A stretch of DNA of 64,000 bases, from NCBI RefSeq assembly GCF_000971195.1, contig NZ_BBLZ01000004.1, forward strand, positions 372,001 to 436,000, in the 5' to 3' direction. Positions 26,590-35,242 of this stretch are shown piece after piece. The notes below the pieces were generated by a model. The model did not search any database. It worked only from the letters and a program-made list of their open reading frames with translations, and was not told the origin of the DNA. The DNA is from Demequina soli. Lineage in GTDB: Bacteria > Actinomycetota > Actinomycetes > Actinomycetales > Demequinaceae. How positions within the stretch are numbered: the first letter of the stretch is position 1; every line of letters starts with the position of its first letter. The position numbers and the translations under genes were made by a program.

Positions 26590-29500
26590 TCATCGGAAGT
26601 CCCGCGACCTGCTGGGGACCTTGAGGGACATGGGTGACAGGTGCTCGGCGACCAGGTTGGTGGCGCCGTCGGCGCGCTCGATGCGCCCGCGGATGATGAG
26701 CGCCGGCGAGCGCCGCGCGACCGCCTGGAACCTCTTCCAGACCCCCACCGAGCAGATGACATTGAGGAAGCCGGTCTCGTCCTCGAGCGAGATGAACGTG
26801 ACCCCCCTCGCCGTCCCGGGACGCTGCCGGTGCGTGACGACGCCCGCGACGGTGACCCGCCGCTCCGCCTCGTGGGCGAGCACGTCGGCGACCCGCAGGA
26901 CGCCCGCCTTGTCGAGGCCCTCGCGCACGAACATCGTCGGATAGCCGTCGACGGACACCCCCGACGCCCACACGTCCGCCACGGCCTCCTCCACCACGCT
27001 CATGCCGGGCAGCATGGGCGCCTGCGCGCCCGGGACGGTCCCGGGCAGCGTGTCGGGACCCTCGCGGGACAGCACCCCGGACGCCCACAGCGCCTCGCGT
27101 CGCGTCACGCCGAACGCCTCGAGCGCGCCCGCCGTCGCGAGCGCCTCCCACTGCGCCGTGGTGAGCCCCCTCTCGGGGGCGAGCCCGGCCTGCCCCGACA
27201 CACCCGTGGGGCGGATGCGCACGCGGCGGGCCATGTCGTGGAGGTCGGCGAACGGGCGCTCGGCGCGCGCGGCCACGATCGCGGTCGCGGCCTCGTCCCC
27301 CAGCCCGCGCACCGCGCCCAGGCCCATCCGCACGCCCAGCAACGGGTCGACGCGCACCAGGCGCGCCATCTCCGGGCGCCTCTCCCCCGGCGCCGCGAAC
27401 GGCTCGTCGAGCGCCTCGACGCGCGCGAGCACCTCGGAGCGGGCCACGCAGGGCCGCAGGATCGCCTGGCCGTGGCGGCGCGCGTCCGCGGCGAGGGACT
27501 GCGGCGAGTAGAAGCCCATGGGCTGCGCGGCGAGCAGCCCCGCGTAGAACGCGGCGGGCCGGTGCACCTTGAGCCAGCTCGACGCGTACACGAGGTACGC
27601 GAACGAGTACGAGTGGGACTCGGGGAAGCCGAAGTCGGAGAACGCCTTGAGCTTGTCGAAGATCTGGTGGGCGACGTCCGCGGTGATGCCGCGCTCGTTG
27701 GCGCCGACCATGAAGCGTGCGCGCAGCGCCTCCATGCGCTCGGGGCTGCGCTTGGAGCCCATGGCGCGGCGCAGCTGGTCGGCGAGCGCGCCGTCGAAGC
27801 CGGCGGTGTCCATCGCCATCTGCATGAGCTGCTCCTGGAACAGCGGCACCCCGAGGGTCTTGCCGAGCGACTTCTCGAGCAGCGGGTGGAGGTAGGTGAC
27901 CTCCTCACGCCCGCGCGCCCGGTTGATGTAGGGGTGGACGGAGCCGCCCTGGATGGGGCCGGGGCGGATGAGCGCGACCTCGACGACGATGTCGTAGAAC
28001 TTCCGTGGTCGCAGCCGCGGCAGGGTCGCCATCTGGGCGCGCGACTCGACCTGGAACACGCCGACGGTGTCGGCGGCGCACAGCAGGTCGTAGACCGCCG
28101 GGTCCTCCTGCGGCAGCGAGTGCAGGCCGAGGTCCTCGCCGCGCACCTCCTGCATGTACCGGAACGCGTACTTGAGAGCCGAGAGCATGCCCAGGCCGAG
28201 CAGGTCGAACTTCACCAGCCCCGCGTCGGCGCAGTCGTCCTTGTCCCATTGGAGGACGGTGCGGCCGGGCATGCGGGCCCACTCGACGGGGCACACGTCG
28301 ATGACGGGCCGGTCGCAGAGCACCATGCCGCCGGGGTGGATGCCCAGGTGGCGCGGCAGGCGCATGAGCCGGTCGGCGAGGTCGAGCACGTTGTCCGGGA
28401 TGTGCTCGAGGTCCTGGGTGGGCGGCGGCTCGGGCCACATCGCGTCGCGCTGCTTCGCGGCCCACTCCTCCTGCCTCTCCGGCGGGACCCTCAGGGCGCT
28501 CCACCGGTCGATGGACTTGGACCACGCGTCCTGCTGGCCGACGTCGAAGCCGAGCGCGCGGGCCGCGTCGCGCACCGCCGACCGCGGCCGGTACTGGATG
28601 ACGTTCGCGACCATCGCGGCGTTGATGCGGCCGTGGCGCGAGAAGACGTACTGGATGACCTCCTCGCGGCGGTCCGACTCGATGTCGACGTCGATGTCGG
28701 GCGGCCCGTCGCGCTCGGGCGCGAGGAACCGCTCGAACAGCAGGCCGTGCGTGACGGCGTCGACCGCGGTCACGCCGAGCGCGAAGCAGACCGCGCTGTT
28801 GGCGGCGGAGCCGCGCCCCTGGCAGAGGATGTCGGAGCGACGGCAGAACGCCACGATGTCGTGGACGATGAGGAAGTAGCCGGGGAAGTCGAGCGCCTCG
28901 ATGACGGCGAGCTCGTGCTCGATCTGCCGCCATGCGCCGGGCACCCGCTCCGCGTCGGGCGGCCCGTACCGCTCGCGGGCGCCGCGGTAGGTGAGCTCGC
29001 GCAGCCACGTGGCCTCGGTGTGGCCCGGCGGGACGGGGTACGGCGGGAGGTGCGGGGCGACGAGGTCGAGGTCGAACGCGCACTCGGCGGCGAGCCGCGC
29101 GGCCGTGGCGACGGCCTGCGGGTGACGGCGGTGGCGGAACAGCATCTCGCCCGCGCTGCGCAGGTGCTGGCCCGGGGAGCCGGGCAGCCAGCCGTCCATG
29201 TCGTCGAGCGAGGAGCGCGAGCGCACGGCCGCGAGCGCGCCCGCGAGGTCCGCGTCGCGCGGGGTCGCGTAGTGAGCGTTGGTCGTCGCGACCAGGGGCA
29301 ACGAGGCATCGAAGGCCAGGTCCGCGAGCGCGGCGTTGATCTCGGAGTCGTAGGGCGAGCCCGTGTCGGTGATCTCGACGGCCACGCCCTCGCGCCCGAA
29401 CAGGGACACGAGCCGGTCGAGCTCGGCCGCCGCGGCCGCGTAGCCGTCGCGGGAGATGCCGCCGGCCAGAGCATCGGCCCCCGCGCGGCGGGAGGCGCCC

Positions 29501-30000
29501 GCGACGCCGGCCCCGCCGAGCCCGGTGAGGGCGGCGCGCACGGGACCCTTGCGGCAGCCCGTCAGCACGAGCAGGTCCCCGCCGCCGGCGTCGGCGAGCG
29601 TCTCGAGGGTGTAGCGGGCGAGGCCCTTCTCCCCCGTCGCGAGGTGCGCCATGCCGATGGCGTGGCTGAGCCGCGAGTAGCCGCTCGCGCCGCGCGCGAG
29701 CACCACGAGGTGGGAGGCGCGCGGGTCGGGCACCCCGGTGGGCGGGTCGAGCACCGGACGGCCGCCGGGCCCCTCGACGGCGAGGCTCAGCTCGGCGCCG
29801 AACACGGTCGGCAGGCCGATCTCGCGGGCCGCGCCGGCGAACCGGACGGCGCCGTAGAGGCCGTCGTGGTCCGTGATCGCGAGCGCGCTGAGACCCAGCC
29901 GGCCCGCCTCCGCGGCCATCTCCTCGGGCTGGCTCGCGCCGTCGAGGAAGCTGAAGGCGCTGTGGGCGTGCAGCTCGGCGTACTCGGGCAGGTCAGTCAT
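26590..30000 (-). CDS. dnaE2: Error-prone DNA polymerase III alpha subunit
   Basis: DnaE2 (ImuC) is the catalytic subunit of the SOS mutasome that copies past damaged bases. The 1136 residues begin with the PHP domain (ELHAHSAFSFLDGAS, AITDHDGLYG). The polymerase catalytic aspartates are in PPDIDVDIESDRREEVIQYV, followed by fingers, a tandem HhH region and a C-terminal OB domain (TVAGVVTHRQRPGTARG). ATG 30000 overlaps the imuB stop by 8 nt. The length and the lack of a C-terminal clamp/tau region fit DnaE2 rather than DnaE1. Confidence 0.95.
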   Translation of the reverse strand: MTDLPEYAELHAHSAFSFLDGASQPEEMAAEAGRLGLSALAITDHDGLYGAVRFAGAAREIGLPTVFGAELSLAVEGPGGRPVLDPPTGVPDPRASHLVVLARGASGYSRLSHAIGMAHLATGEKGLARYTLETLADAGGGDLLVLTGCRKGPVRAALTGLGGAGVAGASRRAGADALAGGISRDGYAAAAAELDRLVSLFGREGVAVEITDTGSPYDSEINAALADLAFDASLPLVATTNAHYATPRDADLAGALAAVRSRSSLDDMDGWLPGSPGQHLRSAGEMLFRHRRHPQAVATAARLAAECAFDLDLVAPHLPPYPVPPGHTEATWLRELTYRGARERYGPPDAERVPGAWRQIEHELAVIEALDFPGYFLIVHDIVAFCRRSDILCQGRGSAANSAVCFALGVTAVDAVTHGLLFERFLAPERDGPPDIDVDIESDRREEVIQYVFSRHGRINAAMVANVIQYRPRSAVRDAARALGFDVGQQDAWSKSIDRWSALRVPPERQEEWAAKQRDAMWPEPPPTQDLEHIPDNVLDLADRLMRLPRHLGIHPGGMVLCDRPVIDVCPVEWARMPGRTVLQWDKDDCADAGLVKFDLLGLGMLSALKYAFRYMQEVRGEDLGLHSLPQEDPAVYDLLCAADTVGVFQVESRAQMATLPRLRPRKFYDIVVEVALIRPGPIQGGSVHPYINRARGREEVTYLHPLLEKSLGKTLGVPLFQEQLMQMAMDTAGFDGALADQLRRAMGSKRSPERMEALRARFMVGANERGITADVAHQIFDKLKAFSDFGFPESHSYSFAYLVYASSWLKVHRPAAFYAGLLAAQPMGFYSPQSLAADARRHGQAILRPCVARSEVLARVEALDEPFAAPGERRPEMARLVRVDPLLGVRMGLGAVRGLGDEAATAIVAARAERPFADLHDMARRVRIRPTGVSGQAGLAPERGLTTAQWEALATAGALEAFGVTRREALWASGVLSREGPDTLPGTVPGAQAPMLPGMSVVEEAVADVWASGVSVDGYPTMFVREGLDKAGVLRVADVLAHEAERRVTVAGVVTHRQRPGTARGVTFISLEDETGFLNVICSVGVWKRFQAVARRSPALIIRGRIERADGATNLVAEHLSPMSLKVPSRSRDFR

Positions 30001-31690
30001 AGACGGCCTCCAGGCGCCACTCGCCGCCGCCGTACGCGAGCAGCACCGCGGTCGCGACCCCCTCGCCGTCGCGCAGCGCGACCTGGAGGTAGGCGAGCCG
30101 GGACGCATCCTCGGACCACCAGCGCTCGGACACGGGCCACGGCCCCGCCCACGACTCGACGGGCCGCGGCCTGTCCCACACCGGCCCGACGATGCGCCCC
30201 ACGTGCCCCTCGGAGGGGTGACGGTTCGCGGCGCGCGCCCGCTCGTCGGCGCCGTCCGCCTCGAGCCGCACCCACGTGGGCGGCGCGCTGATGGCGAGCC
30301 GGCGGCTGATGGTGACGGGGGCGCCGCCCGCGTCGAGCACGAGCGCGGGGCGGGCGACCGGCGGCACGGTCGCGGGCGGCGGGTCGGGGATCCGCCCCGG
30401 CCACGGGTGCGCGATCGCGCGGGCGGGGGGCGCCTCCTGGCCCCAGGGCGCGAGGTGCGCCCTGTCGCGGGGAGAGCGCCCGCCCTGCTCGGCGACCGCG
30501 AGCACACCCTCGAGGCCGAGAAGCCCCTGGACGCGCTCGAGGGCACGATGCGCGCGCGAGTCCGCGCCCGACACCCCGCCCCACAGGTAGGCCTGCTCGG
30601 AGCCGAGCGGGACCACGTCCTCGGCGACCAGGCCCAGCGACACCAGGGGCGACGGCTCGGGGCCCTTGTCCCCGCCGGCGCCCGCGGTGCCCGACAGCCA
30701 GCCCTCGAGCTGCCAGCGGACGCGGTCCGTCATGTGGCGCGCGAACGCGCCGGCGCGGGTGCCCACGTCGGTGCGCCACACGCGCTCGAGCTCCTGGCCC
30801 TTCTCGGTGCGCGCGGTGATGCGCACCCGCCCGCAGCGCACGCCCGCGGCCAGCAGCGCCGCGTCGAGCGCGGCGGCGGCCTCCCGGGCGACGTGGACGA
30901 GCTGCTCGATGCGTTCGGCGGGATCCTCGAAGACGTGCTCGACGGCGATGTCCTCCTCGCTGCGGCGCAGCACGGGCGGGGCGAGGTCCTCCCCCGACGC
31001 GAGCCGGTGCGCCCACACGCCCACGGGCCCGAAGCGGGCCAGCACGTCCGGGAACGGCAGCGCCGCCAGGTCCCCCAGGGTGACGATCCCGAGGCGGGTG
31101 AGCACGCTCGCGAGCCGCTCCGCCTCCTGGCGCTGGACGCGCTCCATGGCCGCGAGCGCGAGCGACTCGACCGGCGCGGGCGCGAGGTAGTCGCGCGACG
31201 TGCCGGCCGGCACGAGCTCCGCGCGGCGCGCGGCGATCACGGCGGCGAGCAGGCCGTCGGCGGCACCGACCGCGCACTCGAGCCCCGCATGCTCGGCGAC
31301 GGCGGTGACGAGCGCCTCCGCGAGCGTCTCCTCGGAGCCGTGGAAGCGGGCGGCGCCGTCCGCGGGGATGATCATCAGCCCGGGACGGGAGATCTCGACG
31401 CCGGAGACGGCCTGCTCGGCGGCGGCCGCCACGGACTCGAACAGCCGCGAGTCGCGCCCCTCGTCGTGGGGCAGGATCACGAGCTCGGGGCACGCGCGCT
31501 GCGCGAGGCGGCGGGTGCTGCCGCGCCGCACCCCGGCGGCGCGCGCGGCCGCCGACACCGCGACGAGGCCGCGCCCGTGCAGGACGGCCGCGGGGACGTC
31601 CGCTCCGAGCCCCGCCTCGGTCATCGCGGCCACGACCGGCCAGTCCGGCACCCAGAGGACGGCGCGACGCACCACGGTCACGACGCTCAC
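29993..31690 (-). CDS. imuB: Y-family polymerase-like mutasome protein ImuB
   Basis: A 565-residue Y-family relative that links DnaE2 to the sliding clamp. The palm acidic residues are missing: the usual SVDEAYLD position reads GLMIIPADGAARFHG, and the first acidic motif is VLWVPDWPV. So it should be catalytically inactive, as in Mycobacterium ImuB. The HhH region (LTRLGIVTLGDLAALP) is kept. SEQAYLWGG in the C-terminal third matches the clamp-binding QxxLW type. It starts with GTG 31690 overlapping imuA (GTGA). Confidence 0.92.
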   Translation of the reverse strand: MSVVTVVRRAVLWVPDWPVVAAMTEAGLGADVPAAVLHGRGLVAVSAAARAAGVRRGSTRRLAQRACPELVILPHDEGRDSRLFESVAAAAEQAVSGVEISRPGLMIIPADGAARFHGSEETLAEALVTAVAEHAGLECAVGAADGLLAAVIAARRAELVPAGTSRDYLAPAPVESLALAAMERVQRQEAERLASVLTRLGIVTLGDLAALPFPDVLARFGPVGVWAHRLASGEDLAPPVLRRSEEDIAVEHVFEDPAERIEQLVHVAREAAAALDAALLAAGVRCGRVRITARTEKGQELERVWRTDVGTRAGAFARHMTDRVRWQLEGWLSGTAGAGGDKGPEPSPLVSLGLVAEDVVPLGSEQAYLWGGVSGADSRAHRALERVQGLLGLEGVLAVAEQGGRSPRDRAHLAPWGQEAPPARAIAHPWPGRIPDPPPATVPPVARPALVLDAGGAPVTISRRLAISAPPTWVRLEADGADERARAANRHPSEGHVGRIVGPVWDRPRPVESWAGPWPVSERWWSEDASRLAYLQVALRDGEGVATAVLLAYGGGEWRLEAVYD

Positions 31691-32379
31691 GCCGCACCCC
31701 CGAGGACGCGCGCGGCCGCCACCGCGGGCACGGTCGCGCCGCGTCGCAGCGGGGCCTCCGCCTCGAGCGGCACGGTGACGAGCCGCGCGGCGGCGCCGCG
31801 GCGCTCCTCGACGCGCACGGTGAGCTCCCGCCCCCGCAGGCGGCCGTCACCCGCGCCGAGCCCGTGCCAGCGGGACGCGACCGCGGTCAGGCTCGCATGC
31901 GCACCCGCCCAGGGAGCCTCGGCGATGATCACCGCGCCGCGCTCCCTGGCGCGGGTGGCGAGGCGGCGACGGTCGGGCTCGGACAGCGCGAGGCGCGGCC
32001 CCAGCAGCACGACGTCCATGCCGTCGACGCACGCGCCCGCCACGGCGGCCGCCTGGGCGCCCGGGTGCGGCACGAGCGCGACCCGTGCGAGGTCGAGCCC
32101 GCGCCGCGCCGCCGCCACCACCCCGAGCGAGGGCATGCCGACGGCCGCGGTCCAGGACCCCGCCTCGGAGGCGGCGGCCGCGAGCGCGAGCATGAGGGAC
32201 GTCGAGCCCGCGACGGCGATCACCTGGCCGCGCCTGAGACCCTGCGGCAGCACCTGATCGAGCAGCGGCACGAGCGGCAGCGTGGGCGCCTCCCAGCGCT
32301 CGCGCGTGGTGCCGACCTTGCGCTGCACGCCCGCGAGCGCCTCGCGCGCCCGGGCGAGCCTGGCCTCGGCCGTCTCCAT
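31687..32379 (-). CDS. imuA: RecA-like mutasome protein ImuA
   Basis: A 230-residue protein of the actinobacterial ImuA' type. It has a RecA-like fold start (GLRRGQVIAVAGSTSLMLALAA) but no intact Walker A lysine, and the equivalent of Walker B in GMDVVLLGPRL. ATG 32379 (METAEARL) is chosen because GGGAGGCG precedes it; the first ATG (32415) would fall inside the LexA box. It opens the coupled cassette imuA-imuB-dnaE2. Confidence 0.85.
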   Translation of the reverse strand: METAEARLARAREALAGVQRKVGTTRERWEAPTLPLVPLLDQVLPQGLRRGQVIAVAGSTSLMLALAAAASEAGSWTAAVGMPSLGVVAAARRGLDLARVALVPHPGAQAAAVAGACVDGMDVVLLGPRLALSEPDRRRLATRARERGAVIIAEAPWAGAHASLTAVASRWHGLGAGDGRLRGRELTVRVEERRGAAARLVTVPLEAEAPLRRGATVPAVAAARVLGGAA

Positions 32380-32407
32380 CGCGTCACCCGCCTCCCGCAT
32401 CGTCCAT

Positions 32408-32423
32408 TCGAACACCTGTTCGA
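32408..32423. promoter_or_regulatory. LexA-binding SOS box of the imuA-imuB-dnaE2 operon
   Basis: TCGAACACCTGTTCGA is a perfect 16-bp match to the mycobacterial-type SOS consensus TCGAAC-N4-GTTCGA. It lies 28 nt before the imuA ATG. LexA bound here would block transcription of the mutasome until DNA damage. A GCATCGTCC word (32397-32405) sits between the box and the gene. Confidence 0.93.
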
Positions 32424-32517
32424 ACGATTCGATTATGGACCCACCCTCCGACAGCGGGCAAGGCGCGCACGAGCGCCCTGGAAGGACGCCGGATCGCGGC
32501 GAGGAGAGGAGGGCCGG

Positions 32518-33255
32518 TCAGGCAGGGCGGCGCGCGCCCGTCCCGGCGCGCATCAGCTGCGTGGCCGCGACGGCCGCGACGGACTCCGCGGCGAGGAGCC
32601 CCACCAGCACGAGCAGCTGCACCTGGGCCGCCTCGAGCGGCGACGCTCCCCCGAGCAGCAGGCCCACGAAGGCCCCGGGGAGCACGACGACGCCGGCGTT
32701 GCGGGTCTGGTCGATCGCCGGCACGAGCGCCCGGGAGACCGCGACGCGGGCCAGGGGCGCCGCCGCCTGCCGCGGCCGCGCGCCGAGCGCGAGCCAGCCC
32801 TCCACCTCGGGCCACGTCGCACGGGCCTCGTCGCGCATGCGCTGGCCGGCGAGCGAGACCGCCGTCATGGAGCCGCCGATGATCTGCGCCGCGAACGGCA
32901 GCAGCGACGCCGCCTGCCGCGGCAGCGCCCCGGCACCCATGACCGCGCCGACCGCGACCACGGCGCCCGCGACGATCGCGGCCGCGACCCGCCACGCGCC
33001 GGCGGCGCCCAGCCCGATCCGTCGCGTCGACGTCCACGTCGCGGCGGCCACCATGACCGCGAGGTACAGCCACACCGCGCCGGGATGGCGGAACACCCAC
33101 CCGATCACGAGCGCCACCGCCGCCAGCTGCACCGCCGCACGCGCGATCGCCACGGCGGCGTCGCGCCCCATCCGCACCCGGGCGGCCGCGAGCGCGCCGA
33201 GCGCGACGGCCGCCAGCGCCGCCACCGCGACCACGAGACGACCGACGCCGCCCAT
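32518..33255 (-). CDS. FetB-like (UPF0014) ABC permease
   Basis: A 245-residue permease with about seven membrane helices. Family motifs are AQIIGGSMTAVSLAG (about 118-132) and IDQTRNAGVVVLPGAFVG (about 183-200). E. coli FetB, with the ATPase FetA, exports iron; no fetA-like ATPase is adjacent here, so the partner must be elsewhere. The start overlaps the methyltransferase stop as TGATG. Confidence 0.8.
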   Translation of the reverse strand: MGGVGRLVVAVAALAAVALGALAAARVRMGRDAAVAIARAAVQLAAVALVIGWVFRHPGAVWLYLAVMVAAATWTSTRRIGLGAAGAWRVAAAIVAGAVVAVGAVMGAGALPRQAASLLPFAAQIIGGSMTAVSLAGQRMRDEARATWPEVEGWLALGARPRQAAAPLARVAVSRALVPAIDQTRNAGVVVLPGAFVGLLLGGASPLEAAQVQLLVLVGLLAAESVAAVAATQLMRAGTGARRPA

Positions 33256-34055
33256 CAGCGGGCCCGCAGCTCCCACATCGCGACCGCCGACGCGGCGGCC
33301 ACGTTGAGCGAGTCCACTCCCCCGTGCATGGGGATGACGACCGCCTCGTCGACGTGGGCGAGCGCCTGGCGGGTCAGCCCGTCGCCCTCGGTGCCCATCA
33401 CCAGGGCGACCCGCTCCCCGGCGCGCGCGGCGAAGTCGTCCAGGGCCACCGCATCGTCCCTCAGCGCGAGGCCCGCGACGGTGAAGCCGAGCCCGCGCAG
33501 CTCGTCGAGCGCGCCCGGCCACGACTCGGCGCGCGTCCACGGCACCTGGAACACCGTGCCCATCGACACCTTGACGGAGCGGCGGTAGAGCGGATCGGCG
33601 CACGTGGGCGAGACCACCACCGCGTCCGCGCCGATGCCCGCCGCCGACCGGAAGATCGCGCCCACGTTGGTGTGGTCGACCAGCCCCTCGAGGACCACGA
33701 TGCGCCGCGCGTCGCGCGCGAGGTCGGCCAGCGCCGGCAGCTCGGGGCGCTGCATCGCCGCGAGCGCGCCGCGATGCACCTGGTAGCCGGTCACATCCTC
33801 GAGCAGCGCCGCGGGCGCGAGGTACACCGGCACGTCCTCGCCCACCAACGGCTTCACCGAGGACAGCCACCTCTCGCTCACCAGCACGGACCGGGGACGA
33901 TGCCCGGCACGCACCGCGCGACCGATCACCTTGGCGCCCTCCGCCATGTAGAGGCCCCGCTCGGGCTCGAGCGCGCGGCGCAGCGCGACGTCGGTGAGGT
34001 CGCGGTAGTCGGCGAGGCGGGGGTCGGCGGGGTCGTCGATCGCGATGACGGGCAT
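33255..34055 (-). CDS. TrmH/SpoU-family RNA 2'-O-methyltransferase
   Basis: A 266-residue SPOUT methyltransferase with an N-terminal L30e-like RNA-binding domain (about 1-105) and the knotted C-terminal domain. Motif 1 is LEGLVDHTNVGAIFRSA, motif 2 VALVMGTEGDGL, and motif 3 VDSLNVAAASAVAMWE. It methylates a ribose in rRNA or tRNA; the exact site is unknown. The start is ATG 34055, after a GATGAT hexamer 6 nt upstream. Confidence 0.92.
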   Translation of the reverse strand: MPVIAIDDPADPRLADYRDLTDVALRRALEPERGLYMAEGAKVIGRAVRAGHRPRSVLVSERWLSSVKPLVGEDVPVYLAPAALLEDVTGYQVHRGALAAMQRPELPALADLARDARRIVVLEGLVDHTNVGAIFRSAAGIGADAVVVSPTCADPLYRRSVKVSMGTVFQVPWTRAESWPGALDELRGLGFTVAGLALRDDAVALDDFAARAGERVALVMGTEGDGLTRQALAHVDEAVVIPMHGGVDSLNVAAASAVAMWELRAR

Positions 34056-34150
34056 GGGCCCATCATCCCAGGGAAGCGGGCGGCCGCATGCCCCCGGGAG
34101 TAGCCTGGAGGTGTCGACGACGAGGTCGGCACCGCCGGAGGGAGGCGGTC

Positions 34151-35155
34151 GTGAACACGCTGGACACCAGGCTCGACGCATGGGTCGAGCAGGGGCTCAT
34201 CACCCCCGAGCAGGCCGCCGAGCTGCGCCGCTACGAGGTCGCGCACCCCGCCGAGGAGCCCGCCGCGACGCCGGCCCCGACACCCGGGGAGGTCGCCGTC
34301 GCGCCTCCCGGCGCGCTCGCGGTCGTCGGCGAGGTCGTCGGCTACCTCGGCGCGGTGCTCGCCGTCTCGGGCGCCGCCTTCGTGGTGAGCCGGACGTGGT
34401 CCGACCTGTCCGATCCCGCTCGGCTCGCCCTCGTCGCCGTGCTGACCGCCGCCGTCGCCACGGGCGGCGTGCTCGCGGCCCGGGCCCCGCAGCCGCCCGC
34501 GCAGCGCCTCGCGTCCGTGCTGCTGCTCGCGACCGTCGCCCTGTCGGGGTGGCTCGCCTGGGTGGTCGCGCACGACGTCGCCGGGCTCACGGCGGACGAT
34601 GCGCTGGCCCGGTCGGTCACCGTGACGCTCGCCGTGGTCGCGGCGACGGTCTACGTGCTGCGCCGCCGCGCGCTCGCGCAGGGCGCGCTGCTGGCCTCGC
34701 TCGCCGCCGCGCTGACCGCGGTCGTCGCGCCGTGGAACGCGGACGCCTCGACCCTCGCGATGGGTGCCGCGTGGGCCGGGCTCGGCCTCGCATGGGTGGT
34801 GCTCGGCGCGGCCCGGGTGCTGCCGCCCGCCCCGATGGCGCTCGTCACGGGCGGCCTGCTGGCGATCCTGGGCGCGCAGATGGCCGGCGCGGGCGCGCAC
34901 CGGGTCGCGGTGATGTCCGCGGCCGCCGCGCTCGCGGTCGCGATGATCGCGGTCGCCGTGACGCTGCCCCGCCTCATGCCGCTCATCGTGCCGGGCGGGA
35001 TCGGGCTGCTGGTCGCGGTGCCGCGGCTCATCAGCGAGCTCGTGGGCGACGCCGTCGCCACCTGGGTCGCGGTGATGGTCACGGGGATGGCCCTCGTCGG
35101 GCTGGCGGTGTGGCTCGTGCGGGAGCGCCGGCAGCCTCCGGGCCTCGCCCCCTGA
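34151..35155 (+). CDS. DUF2157-like membrane protein
   Basis: A 334-residue protein with a soluble N-terminal helix pair (NTLDTRLDAWVEQGLITPEQ, the DUF2157 opening), a Pro/Ala linker (about 37-58), then about ten closely spaced membrane helices. Function unknown. GTG 34151 is chosen because GGAGGGAGGCG lies just before it; a TAGCCT hexamer lies further upstream, so this gene has a normal leader. Two hairpins follow its stop. Confidence 0.75.
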   Translation: MNTLDTRLDAWVEQGLITPEQAAELRRYEVAHPAEEPAATPAPTPGEVAVAPPGALAVVGEVVGYLGAVLAVSGAAFVVSRTWSDLSDPARLALVAVLTAAVATGGVLAARAPQPPAQRLASVLLLATVALSGWLAWVVAHDVAGLTADDALARSVTVTLAVVAATVYVLRRRALAQGALLASLAAALTAVVAPWNADASTLAMGAAWAGLGLAWVVLGAARVLPPAPMALVTGGLLAILGAQMAGAGAHRVAVMSAAAALAVAMIAVAVTLPRLMPLIVPGGIGLLVAVPRLISELVGDAVATWVAVMVTGMALVGLAVWLVRERRQPPGLAP

Positions 35156-35160
35156 GCGTC

Positions 35161-35190
35161 GCCCGGGGCCGCCCGTCACAGGCCCCGGGC
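35161..35190 (+). terminator. Hairpin after the DUF2157 gene
   Basis: Perfect 10-bp arms GCCCGGGGCC (35161-35170) and GGCCCCGGGC (35181-35190), loop 10 nt, six bases past the stop codon. No U-tract. Confidence 0.55.
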
Positions 35191-35193
35191 GCG

Positions 35194-35232
35194 GCGAGGG
35201 CCCCGAGGGATCGCTCCCCCGGGGCCCCTCGC
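35194..35232 (-). terminator. GC-rich hairpin after the SPFH gene
   Basis: An imperfect inverted repeat (35194-35209 with 35214-35232) directly downstream of the SPFH stop on the minus strand. It runs into a GCATCGTCC word at 35231. Confidence 0.5.
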
Positions 35233-35242
35233 ATCGTCCGGG

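Noticed and set aside
26641..30291. A 1216-codon open frame on the plus strand opposite dnaE2
   Set aside because: It is the antisense of dnaE2, with an Arg/His/Asp/Val-rich composition and no recognisable domain. Long antisense frames are expected in GC-rich DNA.
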